Positions 32,251 to 44,600 of a stretch of 64,000 nt of DNA are shown piece after piece (positions within the stretch are counted from its first letter, which is position 1; each line of letters starts with the position of its first letter). Both the position numbers and the translations under genes were made by a program. The notes beneath the pieces were generated by a model. The model was not told the DNA's origin and ran no database searches. It saw nothing but the letters and a program-made list of their open reading frames with translations. The DNA comes from Strigamia acuminata (taxonomy: Eukaryota > Arthropoda > Chilopoda > Geophilomorpha > Linotaeniidae), in assembly GCA_949358305.1 (NCBI GenBank), contig OX442314.1, forward strand, positions 54,259,369 to 54,323,368, given 5' to 3'.

Positions 32251-32610
32251 TTTATTAATTAATAAAAAACAAATTGCTTTTCAAATGCAACTGATATGTC
32301 AATGTGCTTTCAGAGGTTAAATGGTGTGTTACTTCTGACTCAACTTTGAGAATACGGTGAACAAATATAGCATTTATTAATGGAGTGGCTACAGTTGTTT
32401 AAATACATACCCTTTTTGTGTGCAATTAGAGTGTCAAAGTGCTTTTAGAGTTTACATGGTAAAATTTTTACTGCAATTACCAAAAGTCGTGTTGCTTTTT
32501 GGTTTCATTTTCAATGCTTTTAAAAAATCGGAATGAAATGTTTGTGGAAAATGAAATAATTTAATGGAACAAGTGATTGAAAAGTTGAAATGCTTTTCTT
32601 AAGTTTTGAA
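32251..32610. other. 3' flank of the channel gene
   Basis: No gene. On the minus strand this is the 3' untranslated side of the DEG/ENaC gene. An ATTAAA at about 32562-32567 is a possible polyadenylation signal. Confidence 0.4.
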
Positions 32611-35600
32611 TCAAATGAAATATTCAACAAGAGAATATATTGAGAGGCCGGTCAAAATACCAAAAATTGATCCAATTTGACAGAGTAATTTGACAATGGA
32701 AATTACTTTCTGTTCTTCTATTACTTCTCGGATGTTGCTGTCAATGCTGTATTTAATCTTATCGTCCCTTTGTATTGATTGTTTAATTATTGAAGGTATG
32801 AATATTGCTTCTTCACAGGGTAGTACGCAGGAGCAGTCTTTCTGTGGCTTTGTCTTGAATTGAATCTCCAAATAAAGTGTGGTAGTTGTCTTCGCTGATG
32901 TGGTATTCTCGCAATGAGGTAATGAACTGTTTTCCATAAACGGTAATCTAATAGAATAACATGAATTGTGTCAGTGCATTTCTAATATTGAAATCTGATT
33001 TAAGCTTAGCAGTTTGAAATTCTTATGTTAAATTGATAGAAACTCACTTGCATTTGAATGAGTGCAGGTCAAGCTTCCTTTCGAAACAGTTCTGTTCACA
33101 TTCGACAACAAGATTATTTGCTTGACACGGACTTTTAGGAGTATTTAATCGAATTAGCTGAAAATGACAAATTTAGCACAAAAAAAAATAGTGAGGTTTT
33201 AAAGTACAGAAAATCTACCATTTGGCGTGAAAGATCAATTTTAATGTTTGCCATTCCACGTACAAGAAAAATGTGTTTGGGATGAAAAAATTGATTTTGT
33301 GACAGAATGAAGGTCTGCAATGAATTTCAAAGAAATAAACATCGGAATGAAAAGTGAATCCATACAATTTCTAACTGGTTGATTTTCCGTGCATTTTACG
33401 TCGCATTTTCTACGCCCCTCCATGCAAAATTCGAAGTGTCCATCGTCGAAAATTATATTGTTTTTCTTTGGAAAATATGGCTGATCAACTGTAAACATTT
33501 AAAATGAAAGAGAAAGGTATTTAAGTTTTGGTTAATATTTGTACAGCGACCACTTTGGTCTCGTCACAGTTTCCATCACTGACCACGGGCCCCTGCACAA
33601 CCATGCGCAGTCACTAGGGCCAGAGATGAACATTGGCGTAAAAGCTCTACCCGTTACCCGCCCGTTACCCATCCCCCATTAAAATTTCTTAACCGTACCC
33701 TACCCTACCCGTACCCGTACACACCCTACCCTACCCGTACCCATACCCGATCGCAATTAAATCAAGCATTTTTGCTTTTGCGAATGAATCATAGATCGCA
33801 AAAACATTAAATCATCCGTTCGGTTCGTGTTACGTGTTCGACTGTTCGTGTTGTCGTGTTGTGTTGTCGTGTTGTTGTGATAATTCGCAACGTGTGTCGC
33901 GCTCAACTCTAACCGTCGCTAACTCGTGGGTTGATTACTTAATTCGACTAACTCACTACCGCTTTGCTCAAGCGGTTTACCCAAAGAAATGATTACGCAG
34001 ATATAAAAGGTAAAATATAATATAGATTTATTCTGCGGGGCAATGTACAGATATATCTTATATATATATATATAAAGGGTAAGTAAAAGGTAAATCGGAA
34101 TGGGTGATGGGAAATGGAAAGGTAAAGGTAAGATGAAAGCTGGCTGGAATCGGCGAGGTCGTCCGTTGTCTCGTTCGTGTCCAAGATGGCGTCCTCGTTG
34201 TGGCAACGTGATGTCGTCTTGGGCCGGCGTGGCAATATGGCGTCCTCGGCTCGTCTCTGGCTGGTCCTTCGGGCTCACGCTGGTCGGGCGCGAGTGAATG
34301 CTTAGTTAAAAGGCTTACTTCGGGCTGTTGTCTAGGTTTTTGTGTGGTGTCCGGCGATCACACAGCGGCGGACTCTTCTGGCTCCCGGCGGTCACACAGC
34401 GGCGGGAACGCTCGTCGTGGTTTTACTGCAGTTTAGGCTTGTGCGACCGTTTGTCTGCACAACTCGCTAAACTGGAGTGGTTTTTACTATTTCTAGCTGG
34501 TGTGCTAAAATAGTGTGGTAATCTTATCTCGCAGGTTACTCTGCGGAGTTTGACACTGACCAAACGTACTCACGGTAAATTGTCCTTTGTCCTTGGTCAA
34601 TCCCAGTATATTTACTTGGGCCTGATCTTGTAGGACGACGGGTTTACGTGTGTTTCTCGTTTGATGGTTGTGTTGGTTCTGCCCGCTCAGTGCAAGGCAC
34701 ATTCCTTTGCACAAAGCGGGGTTGACAGGTGACCGGAATCACCCAATGGTGGGGTGGACGAGCCATCCCCACTCCCTCAGGGCAGACGCCTGTCCATTGA
34801 CTAGATGTCAATGCACTGAGGGAAGGGAGACGCGCTTGCGGCTCCCCTTACACCCGAAACGAGGTCACGAGAGAAACTCTTCGTTGACCCCGGTCCAGTC
34901 GGGTCACAACACTTCCCCCTCCGAGCTCAGACCGTGGGGCTGAGCGATCACTTCTTTCCTGGGGGACCCGACACTGAGTCCGTCACCTGGGCGTAACTCA
35001 CTCCAGGGACAGGCGGTTGAGTGCCGGGTGGCGCGGGTAGATCGCCTACTAACGCCGAGGACCGATCTCGGGGGTCCTCATGCTCCGTAATGAAGCATAA
35101 TGCATGGCCGTCAACTGGCTCATGCGGGGCACGCGTCCTCTCGTGTAACCAAACGCTCGGGATGTAGGCGGAGAAGCCGGTGTTCGTATGCCGGATGGCA
35201 TTGGCTTCCGCTGGCGTCACTGGCACACGGTGGGCTCTCAGCAACCTCTGGTGGAAGATGAGGTCTCTAGTCTTCCGGATCTGGTTGTGAAGCCAGATGA
35301 AGACTGATTTGCCTTTGTCCCGCTGCGCGAGGATAAACCTCCTGGTCGCCGTCGTCATCGAGAGATGGGGAAACTCTTCGATGATTCGCCCGTAATAGTC
35401 TGGCGGAGGCGGTGCCGGCTTCGGCTTCTGGGTGGCCGCGGGAATAGCGGCTTGCGTCGTTGTCGCCGCTCGGGCCGGTGAGGTCCCGGGCGGTGTCGGC
35501 TTCGTTTGCTCGACGGACCTGACGGGTGGCGTTCGGCACAGCAAGCGCTTTGGTTTACCCGCCACTTCGAACAGGGCGGGTCCTTGCGGGGATATCTCCG

Positions 35601-38600
35601 CAGGCATCGGTGGCGGAATCGGAACTCCGCTCGTCGGCGAGATCACCATTTCTACATCCTCTGCCGATTCTTCCGTCTGGATGGTCAAGGCGCGCAGTTG
35701 TTGGGTAGGCGCCGCTGTCCAGGTGGCGGAGGTATAACGAAACGCCGTGCTTCGCAACTTGTACCCCTCAAATTCGGGGTTTACCACATCCCTGGTTAGC
35801 TCGTACCGAGTCAACACAGGGTCGGGCAGAATGGAGCTCCACTCTGCGAGGAGTGCACGGGGAACCTGTACACCCTCTCTGTCCACGACAGACCATGCGG
35901 CCATCGCCTGACGCCCTTCTCCGAAGAGTGCTGGGGTTAGCAGCTGCATCATGACCTTGGTCAATGATAGCTGTAGGCTGCGACGATTCACTGGATTCGA
36001 TCGCTCCGAATCCGCAGTGAAGGCACACGAGAGCTTACTCATCATCGCCGTTGCCCATTCGATGAAATATCGCTGGGCCTGATCCACACCTCGCAAGGCG
36101 GGCGCGGAGACTCTTGGGTCTTCCATCACGAAGCGAAACGCTGAGAGCTCGGAGATAGTCGGATTGGCGGCTTCTCTCGCGAGTCGCGCTTCTTCGTCTC
36201 GCCTCTCGAAAAACAGGGCCGAGGAACCGGATCGGGGTTGGCTCGGCCTGTAAATGCCGGTCAAATTGGCTCGACATTCCTGCGCAATGCTCTGTCCAAC
36301 GGGGAGAGGGACTGAGCGGTCGGTGGGTAAATCCGGCGGATCGCTCGAATTCAACAACGACGGCGGCGGCAGGTTCGGAGGCGGCTGCGTCTTGGTCGGC
36401 AGCGTCGGCGTCGGCAGCGGTGGTGTTGGCTGCGTCGGCGGTGGTGGCGTCTCCGTCGTCTGCACTCCAGTCATTGCGACTTGGAGCGCCGGGAGATGTT
36501 GTCCGGAGCCTGAAGGCTGCACGATGGCGGTTGGCATGCCATCGGGTCGTGGTCGCGAATTAATGTAGTCTGCGAGCCACCTTGCCACCTCGTGTGGGGT
36601 CACCTTCCCGTCGGTGACAACACCCATCTTCCTGGCGTGTTTCATCGCGGGATCGAAACGTGTCAGTTTCGTCCGCTTCATCTGAGTCAGAATCTCGCGA
36701 AGGTCCCGCGTATCTGCCGCTGGGACGTTTCGCTCACCTGACTGGCTACCACCTCGTCGACCCGCTCTCTTGGAGGCGTAGGCGGGTTCGGGGATGGGAC
36801 GGCCCCGAGCTTCGCACCTCGCGAAGTATCGCTCTTTGCGATCTTTTTTCCGCTGCTCGCGATGAGTCAGCGGACGTCTAGAAGTGCTGGGACGAGAGAC
36901 TCGCTCTTCGTCACCAGACATCCAAACCTCCTTGCACTCCTTACCGTCTTTAATCTGACGGTTTATGAAAATTCGCGGTCGGGAATACTGCGAAGGGTCA
37001 CGCACCGTACTAGTGGATGGCCCAGCTTCGTTGCCTTCAGTCGTGTTTTGAGCGACACGCTGCTTCTTGGTTGTCGCTGGGGAACGCGACTGGCTGTCCC
37101 CGGCGCCTTTGGAGCGCTTGCGCTTCCGCGGGTAGCTGCTCTTGGGCCCCAAAATCCCCAGGTAGTGGAGCTGCCACATCTCGGCTTGGGACGTCAAAAT
37201 TCCCATCCGAGGTCTCCACTGGGGCGTACTCTCTCCCAATCGCAGCCTCTCAAACCACAGATGAATATCATCCGCGGTCATCCCCTCGTTTTGGAGGATG
37301 CGCTCGGCCACTGCCGTAGCGGTATCCACCAGCTGTTGTCTATAATGCTGGTAGATGGCCTCACGGGCCTCTTCTGTCTCGGCTGCTCGCCACGCATGCA
37401 GCACGTGTTCCTCCGCCGGGTTGCCAGTGTACTGACTTGACAATCCGGGGTGGAAAATCGGCGATTTCGGGTCATCGTCACGAGCTAACTCTGTGGCGAT
37501 GCCTTCGCGCATTCCCTCCGGGAACGTATCCAGGAGCGTGCAGTCTCGTACCCAACGTCGGGCGATGCATCGGGAATGTAGTATTCGCAGGCGCCAAGGG
37601 TCGGCGTCTTCGCCGAAACATCGTCGGTAAAAATCGGGCAGCGCGCCTCGAAATATCCCGCCACGAGTGATGCAAGCGGGGTCTAATGGTCCCCATGTTT
37701 TACGTAGTGCCATCTGGAAGGATGGAGAAATAAACAATTAATAAAAAGTTAATATTTAAATACGTAGATAAATGGTTGGTTTCGAGGGACGTTGCCAGTA
37801 CGTGCAGCCGTCCGTCGAGACCGATTCCTGTCTATCGGTGCAAACGTAGGACGAATTGTCCCTCGTCGGATAGAAAAAGAGAAGTCATCACGTGAAAAAT
37901 CTGTCTCATGTCCAAAACGCACAGCGAGACGGAATCGAGCCTTTAATCCGGATTTTTATCATCAGATTTTTACTTTAAATTAATTCTAACGTTAATTAGA
38001 ACATTACCAATAATTAAATTAATAATTATCAGTCATTCGTAAAAAGAATTCGTCGGGTGTAAATTATTACTAAAGTTGCACAATAAATGTGCTTGTCGAA
38101 ATTTTATTAAATAAATAAATCTAATAAAGAATTATTCCGAAGTCGGACTTTGTCTAATTTTTAAAAAAAAGTTAAAGTCAAATTAAATTTATCTAACACA
38201 TCGAAAAATTCATCGTACGAATGTGAAGTTGCATCAATTTGATGCGTCAAATTACTTGTGGAGAAAAATATTCTTTTACAGAATATTCTCCCCTTGTCAT
38301 AAAATTATTTATGGCTCGAGCCCATTGTCTCGCTCGTGACTCAAGTCATGAGGAATTTTCGAGACGCGAGGCGACTTGAAGTCTGCGCTCGCACCCCGAA
38401 AACAAATTAACAAGAAAAAAATACGATCGTGTGAGCGATCGCGGTTAATAATTAATTATACGCTATTGTGAGTGCAAAGCACTCATGTCAGGTATTAGTC
38501 AACAAAATTTCTTCTTCAGCAGCACGGAACTAGTTCTCATGTGCCGATGCCGACTTCTACCTGATCGGGCTGGACTTGGTTTACATCGCGGTCCCAGTTT

Positions 38601-41600
38601 TCCTCGTCCTCGTGCTCGATGGCCAGCACGTCGTTCTCTTCCTCGTCCATGGCGAGGAGCGCGCACAAAAATCTCAATCACGATTTAAAAAGGATGATAA
38701 AACTATCTCAAAAACTCGGTGAAAAACTCGGTAAAACGTTAAAAACGAGGATCACGCACGAATGCAGCGATCAGCTGTGAAAAGCGGAAGTTCGTGTGAA
38801 CACGAGGTAATCGCGATGGATTCTGGGTAATATACTCCAGAACCCGGGTGTTTGAGACTAGTGCGCACCTACCCGTGCGCATGTTACGCTACGGGTCTCC
38901 TTTGTTCTCACTCCCGTGCGCGATTGCTGCTACGGGGTCTTTTGCACGCGGTATCCGACCCGTGCCGATAATTTTGCTACGGGTCCCGCGTTTCCACGCC
39001 ATCTCGTGACGCGAATTCGACCGATATCCGCTTTGTTGGACTTAGCGAAATTTTCTGCGACGTGATGGCTTGCACTATCGGTCGATTACATTTATTTTTA
39101 GTGCCGCCATCGACTCGTAATTTATTTTACTTCTTTCCTACGACCTTTCCGCCTTTTATGAACGGATTATCTCTTTTTGGTCGCAGGTTACGGATCGAGG
39201 CAGGTACGATATTTTTTGTTGTTTTTTGTGTCTGTACCTCCTCATTATTGTTTTCTTTTTTATCCGTGTTTTTTGTGTTTGTTTCAGGAGTTTCTCCTGT
39301 TTCCCCCCCGACCAAAATTGGATCCGGAACGGATTCAACTATCTCGTTTACCGGAGGTGAAGGGGCGTCGAAATACTCCTCGTTGTCACTTGGCGGTGCT
39401 TTTTCCGACTCGCCAGCGAACATATCGACGATTTGGCCGTCAGTTTTAGACTTGACTTGGCCTTTGGCCCACATTTCTTGCGGGAATTCCGGAATGTACG
39501 GAGTTAACTCTCGTACTTGTATCGACTTATGCTCGGTGTTGTCCTCGAGCTTGCGTAATTTATACGCGTTACCGCCATGCTTGCCGATGATCACATACGG
39601 ACCATCTCTCTTGTCGGCCAAGCTGGCGGTGATTCCTCTCGCTGCATTTGAGAGGATGTGTGTGTCCTTCCACACTAAATCATTGTTCTCGAAATTCACA
39701 AATTTTCCACCGCTTTTATCTTGTAAAATGCGGTCGCGCATGTTAAAAATGTGCGCCATCATATGTTTGTATGTGCTCGAAATTGTTTGCTCCAATTTAT
39801 ATACATACTCATGTGGTTTCTCTGGGTCCACCACATTTACCGACTCTGCCACTCGTGGGTCCCAAGGCACTCGTAGCTCTCGGGCGAAGTTGAGGTAGGC
39901 CGGAGAAAAATCTCTCGTCCTCGAGACTGTTGTTCGTATGCTGAACGCGATCTCCCTCAAGTATTCATCCCACCTATTGTGGATGTCAGTGAATATGCTT
40001 AGTGCATATTTAATGTCCCTGTTGAGTCGCTCAACGGGATTTGTTCTGGGATTGTAGGTCGAAGTATGTGACGCCACAATCCCGAATTTCTCACAAAACT
40101 TACCCCAAATTTTCGAGATAAATTGGGGTCCGTTATCGGATATAATTTTACGTGGAAATCCGTAACGTAACGCCACGTCGTAGATACATTCAACGATTTT
40201 CTCTGCTGAAGGTCTAGCGACGGCGTACAACTCGGGCCAACGAGTTGCCACGTCCATTATAACGATAATGTACGCATTTTTATTTCCCGTAACGGGTTTT
40301 GGGCCCATCACATCGACACTTAAACAATCAAAAGGCGCGTAAGGCCCTAAGAAAATAGTTTCGAATGGTGATTTACTCCTCGGCTTGCACGCTTGACATC
40401 GCTGACATTGGTGGACAAAAAGAGCAATATCTTTTTTCATCCCTGTCCAGTGAAAAAGCTGTGTAGCACGATAGAGTGTTCTGCTTACTCCCGCATGGCT
40501 CGCAAGCGGGTGCCCGTGTAACAACCACAGCACGCGACCGATTAAGGAAGCAGGTATTACTACCTTTACTGCGGTGTCCGATTCACTCAAGTCATCTTGG
40601 TGATTTGGGTGATGTTTCACTAAAAGGCCGTCATCCAATAGGTAATCTATGGATTCGTGTGCATAACGACGCTTCTGCCTTCTGGTTAGATTGGGCGGAT
40701 ATTTTCCTGTCAGTACGAATCTAGCTCTGTCCTGACATTTCTTGTCTAATTTTTGTTGCACAATTATTTCCTCCCTTGTCGGGGGACTGCTTTGCATCTG
40801 CTCGCCGACATGAGCGTGGAAGGCGCTTAGAAGCGGGTCATTTATTCTCCGCTCTAGCTTAAATTCCTTCCTTGCATTTGGGTAATTGTCAGCAGCTGGT
40901 TGGTATAACCGCGTCCAAAATCCACAGAATTTTACATCTGCCGGAGACGCGGTGGGAATTTCATTCATCTTCCTTAAATCCCAACGGTGACAACTCGTAG
41001 GGCAATAAATGATGCGGGAGTCATCCTCGCCATCATCGTCAGCGTCGATTGGATCTGACACTGGTGCCCGTGACAGAGCGTCAGCCACGACGTTATATTT
41101 GCCGGGCTTGTATTGAATGGTCAAGTCGCATGCCATCAGTTCTAACTGCCATCTGGCTAGTCGACCGGCTGGCTCTTTTAATTTCATCAGCCATTGTAAC
41201 GCTTGATGATCTGTGTGGACCACAAATTTGGTATATTCGAGATAATCTCTGAATTTCCTTATGGCCCACACAACGGCCAAACACTCCAACTCGGTGGCAT
41301 TGTAATTCTTTTCAGCGCCTTGGAGTTTGCGACTTATAAACATGCACGGCAGGTCTTGTTCGACTCCGTCGCGCACGTGTGTTTGGAGCAACGCCGCTCC
41401 TAACCCAACTCTGCTGGCGTCCGTGTGTAATATGAACGGCCGGTTTAAGTCGGGTAGAGGCATTACGCCGACTTCCGTCAGCATCCTCTTTATTGCATTA
41501 AATGCGATGTTGCACTCATTTGACCATACAAATTCGTTTTCATTCTTCAGGAGGTCGGTAACTGGGGCTGCCACTTCAGCTAGACCCGGTAGCAACCTGC

Positions 41601-44600
41601 CGAAGAAGTTTATCATTCCCATAAACCGTTGGACACCTTTAACGTCCTCGGGTGGTGGGAAACGATTAATCGCATCGATTTTTTCGGGGCCAATAGCTAA
41701 ACCATTGACTCCAATGCGATAACCCAGGAAGGCAAGCTCCTTTCGACAGAACTTGCTTTTGCCCGGATGCACGTGTAACCCAGCTTTTGCCAGCCGGGTG
41801 AGCACTTGGTCGATGTGCTCAATGTGCTCTTCGAATGTTTTAGAGGCAATAACTATGTCATCTAGGTATGCCCACACAAACTGATGCAGGATATCACCCA
41901 ATACGCTTTCGATTAGTCTCTGAAAGGTACTGGGAGCATTCACTAAACCAAATGGCATGACGTTGAACATCAACCGTCCAATTGGCGAGTAAAATGCTGT
42001 TTTTAACTTATCCTCTGGCCTCATCTCAACTTGCCAGTATCCCTTCGACAGATCCATCGTCGTAACCCAAGAAAAGGGGCTAAGCTCTCTCAAAATGGAT
42101 TCGATAGACGGCATCTGTATGGGATCTATTTCTGTCACCGCGTTTAATGGGCGGTAATCAATGCATAGGCGTGGGTCCGAGCCCGGGCGCATCACGAGCA
42201 CAACTCGCGTCGCGTATTCTCCCTGGGCCTCGGAGACAATGCCACTGTCTAGCATTTCTTGGCACATTTTTTGCACTATTTCACGTTTTTGCGGGTTCAT
42301 TCCCTTATACGCAACTCGTATAGGTTTATTATCCGTCAATTTAATTTCGTGAATAGCCCTATTCGTTCGGCCCGGTTTTTTCGACAGGATCCCCTCATAT
42401 TTAAGTAGGACCCTTCGTAGGGCTGCCGCTTCGTTTAATTCTAAAGCGGCGTCGGCGACAAGCGTTTCCACTACATTGTCCCGTTGCAATTCTGTTACGA
42501 ATGCTTTAAAATCGTAATCTTGAACGAATTTCTTTAGGCCTTTCTCCCACTGTGTCTTGTCGGCCGCTTCTTTTACAAGAGCTGGTGGCACGACAATTGC
42601 GGGTCTTTCCTTATCATTTCTGATATAATTCCAAGATTTCGTTATTGGATTGGGTTGTATTTCCATTGACGCCATGAGGTCTAAGCCCAACAGAAAAATT
42701 CTGTCGCATGTGGGCAGGACCAGGAAAGGGTGCTGTTCTACTCCTCCGAGCCACTCCATGGTCAATAATATAACTCCTTTTGGACGCGCCATTCCGTTGG
42801 CGGTTTTTAGACGTATATTTTTATTAACGCCTTTTATCTTATCGGTGAGACCCAATGATGCTACTATGTCTTCGGAAACGAACGAGCGATCTGCTCCCGA
42901 GTCTAGTAGTCCCATAATTTTTTCACGTTCTATTGTCATGGGCAACATGCATAGGCGGTTGGTGTATTCGACCGCCACGTTGCACATGAAAACACGAAAT
43001 TCTTCTGTGTCTTCGACTACTTGAGGTAATTCTTCAAGCAGTAGGTTCGGTTCTTCCGCCTCAGCCTCAGCGTTTGCGGTAATTACCTGCAAAGCGTTGT
43101 TGGCCCTGTCTTGAATTTGGGCGTTAGCTATGTCACTACCCATTTCTTTGACTGGTGGCGGCTTATCGAACCCTTTGTTAAACCCCTTCTTCTTCATGAA
43201 TGGCGCAGACGGTCGAGAAGTTATTTCTTCGCCGCCTGCGCTGACTCGTTTTTTGACTCGTTTTTTGCCATGGCGAGTTTAATCTCTGCCATCTGCTTCA
43301 TTATTGCGTCAAATTTAGCGTCTTCTTTCGCTGTTCTTGGGCACTCATTGGAATAGTGACCCGGTTGGTTACACTTGAAACAACGAATATTTGATTTGTC
43401 TCTTGGGGCTTCAGTCGATTTTTTCTTTTCAGGGTCTGCTTTCGACGGTGGCGTGTAATTTTTTCGAAAATACTTCGGAATTCGGCCGGCATTTGGTTTT
43501 AACCTGGCGCGAAATTCTTCTACCGCTCTATCTCGATGGATGAGATGTACTAGCGGTCCTTCCTCATCGCAACCCGTTGATAAGGTATCGCGATAGCTTC
43601 GTATTTCTTCGTCCGTCGAATAATCGTCTTTTTCTTCTTTTTTGTCTGATTTTCCGGCATCTTGTCCGGCTTCCTCCCCCTCCTTGACCTCCTCCAGTGT
43701 CGCTTGCATGGCTGACGCTGTCGGTGCCTTTTTAGGGGCGGCCAAAGGGTTGGAAGGCAGCGTGGATGTCAGTTTATTTTTTATTTGTAAACCAACGCTA
43801 GCTTCTGCCAGCTCCATTATACCGCTAAGATATTCAGTAGGGCGCATAATTTTATCTGTCGCCCCATATCTTTCCGCACTCAACTTGAGACGTTTAGCGG
43901 TTGCTGCTTTCTCCGCTTCTGGTAAAGCGGAATAATATCTTTTCTCGATATCTATCGTGTTCTCAAACAGGAAGGCGCTCATCTCCTCGTAGCTGCCTCC
44001 TGTCGGTGCCCTTTCTTCAAGTAGCACCCTTTGCGAGTATTCCGACAAACCGCCGAGAAAGAAAAGGTTGAATCCCGTGGCGTGAAATTCCATCGGGGCC
44101 TTTTCGAACAACAATCTGGCGCGAATGTCGTAATCCATTATGGTTTCACCAGGCATCTGGCGAAGACCTCGCATCTTTCGGCTCACCTCTTCGGGTGTCT
44201 CGCCGTAGCGCAGGTCGAATCTCATTAAAAAGTCGTCCCAATTGACGCCTTTCAATCCTTGGTACCACTCACGTGCCGAGCCTGTCATTAGCTCGACAAT
44301 ACCGTGGGTGAGCATGTCTCCTACGGTGGCTTTAGTGGCAGTCTTAATTCGAATTACTTCGTCAAGGAAGCGATCTCCCGCTTTCCATGACCCGTCGAAA
44401 CGGTTCTGAATATAAAATTGCCACCTAATATTCCCGGTAACACTCATGGTGTCACGTCGGGAGACAGCGTATTTTTTCTTTACGCGGTCACCAGTGCTAC
44501 GATTACGATCGTTTCGTTTGCTCAGATCAATTCCCTCGGCTTTTAACGAGCCGAGTAGGGCTCTTCCAAGCTCTCCCATCGTATACTGCCGACCCGTCGA

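Noticed and set aside
33919-34278. A 119-codon frame present in both LTRs of element B
   Set aside because: Its two copies are identical because the LTRs are identical; composition and lack of motifs argue against a protein.
34948-38650. Envelope gene of an endogenous retrovirus
   Set aside because: Position and splicing fit, but no signal peptide, membrane anchor or cleavage site is visible in the third gene.
39062-39898. A 278-codon plus-strand frame
   Set aside because: It lies antisense within the intact pol gene of element B and its composition is explained by the opposite strand.
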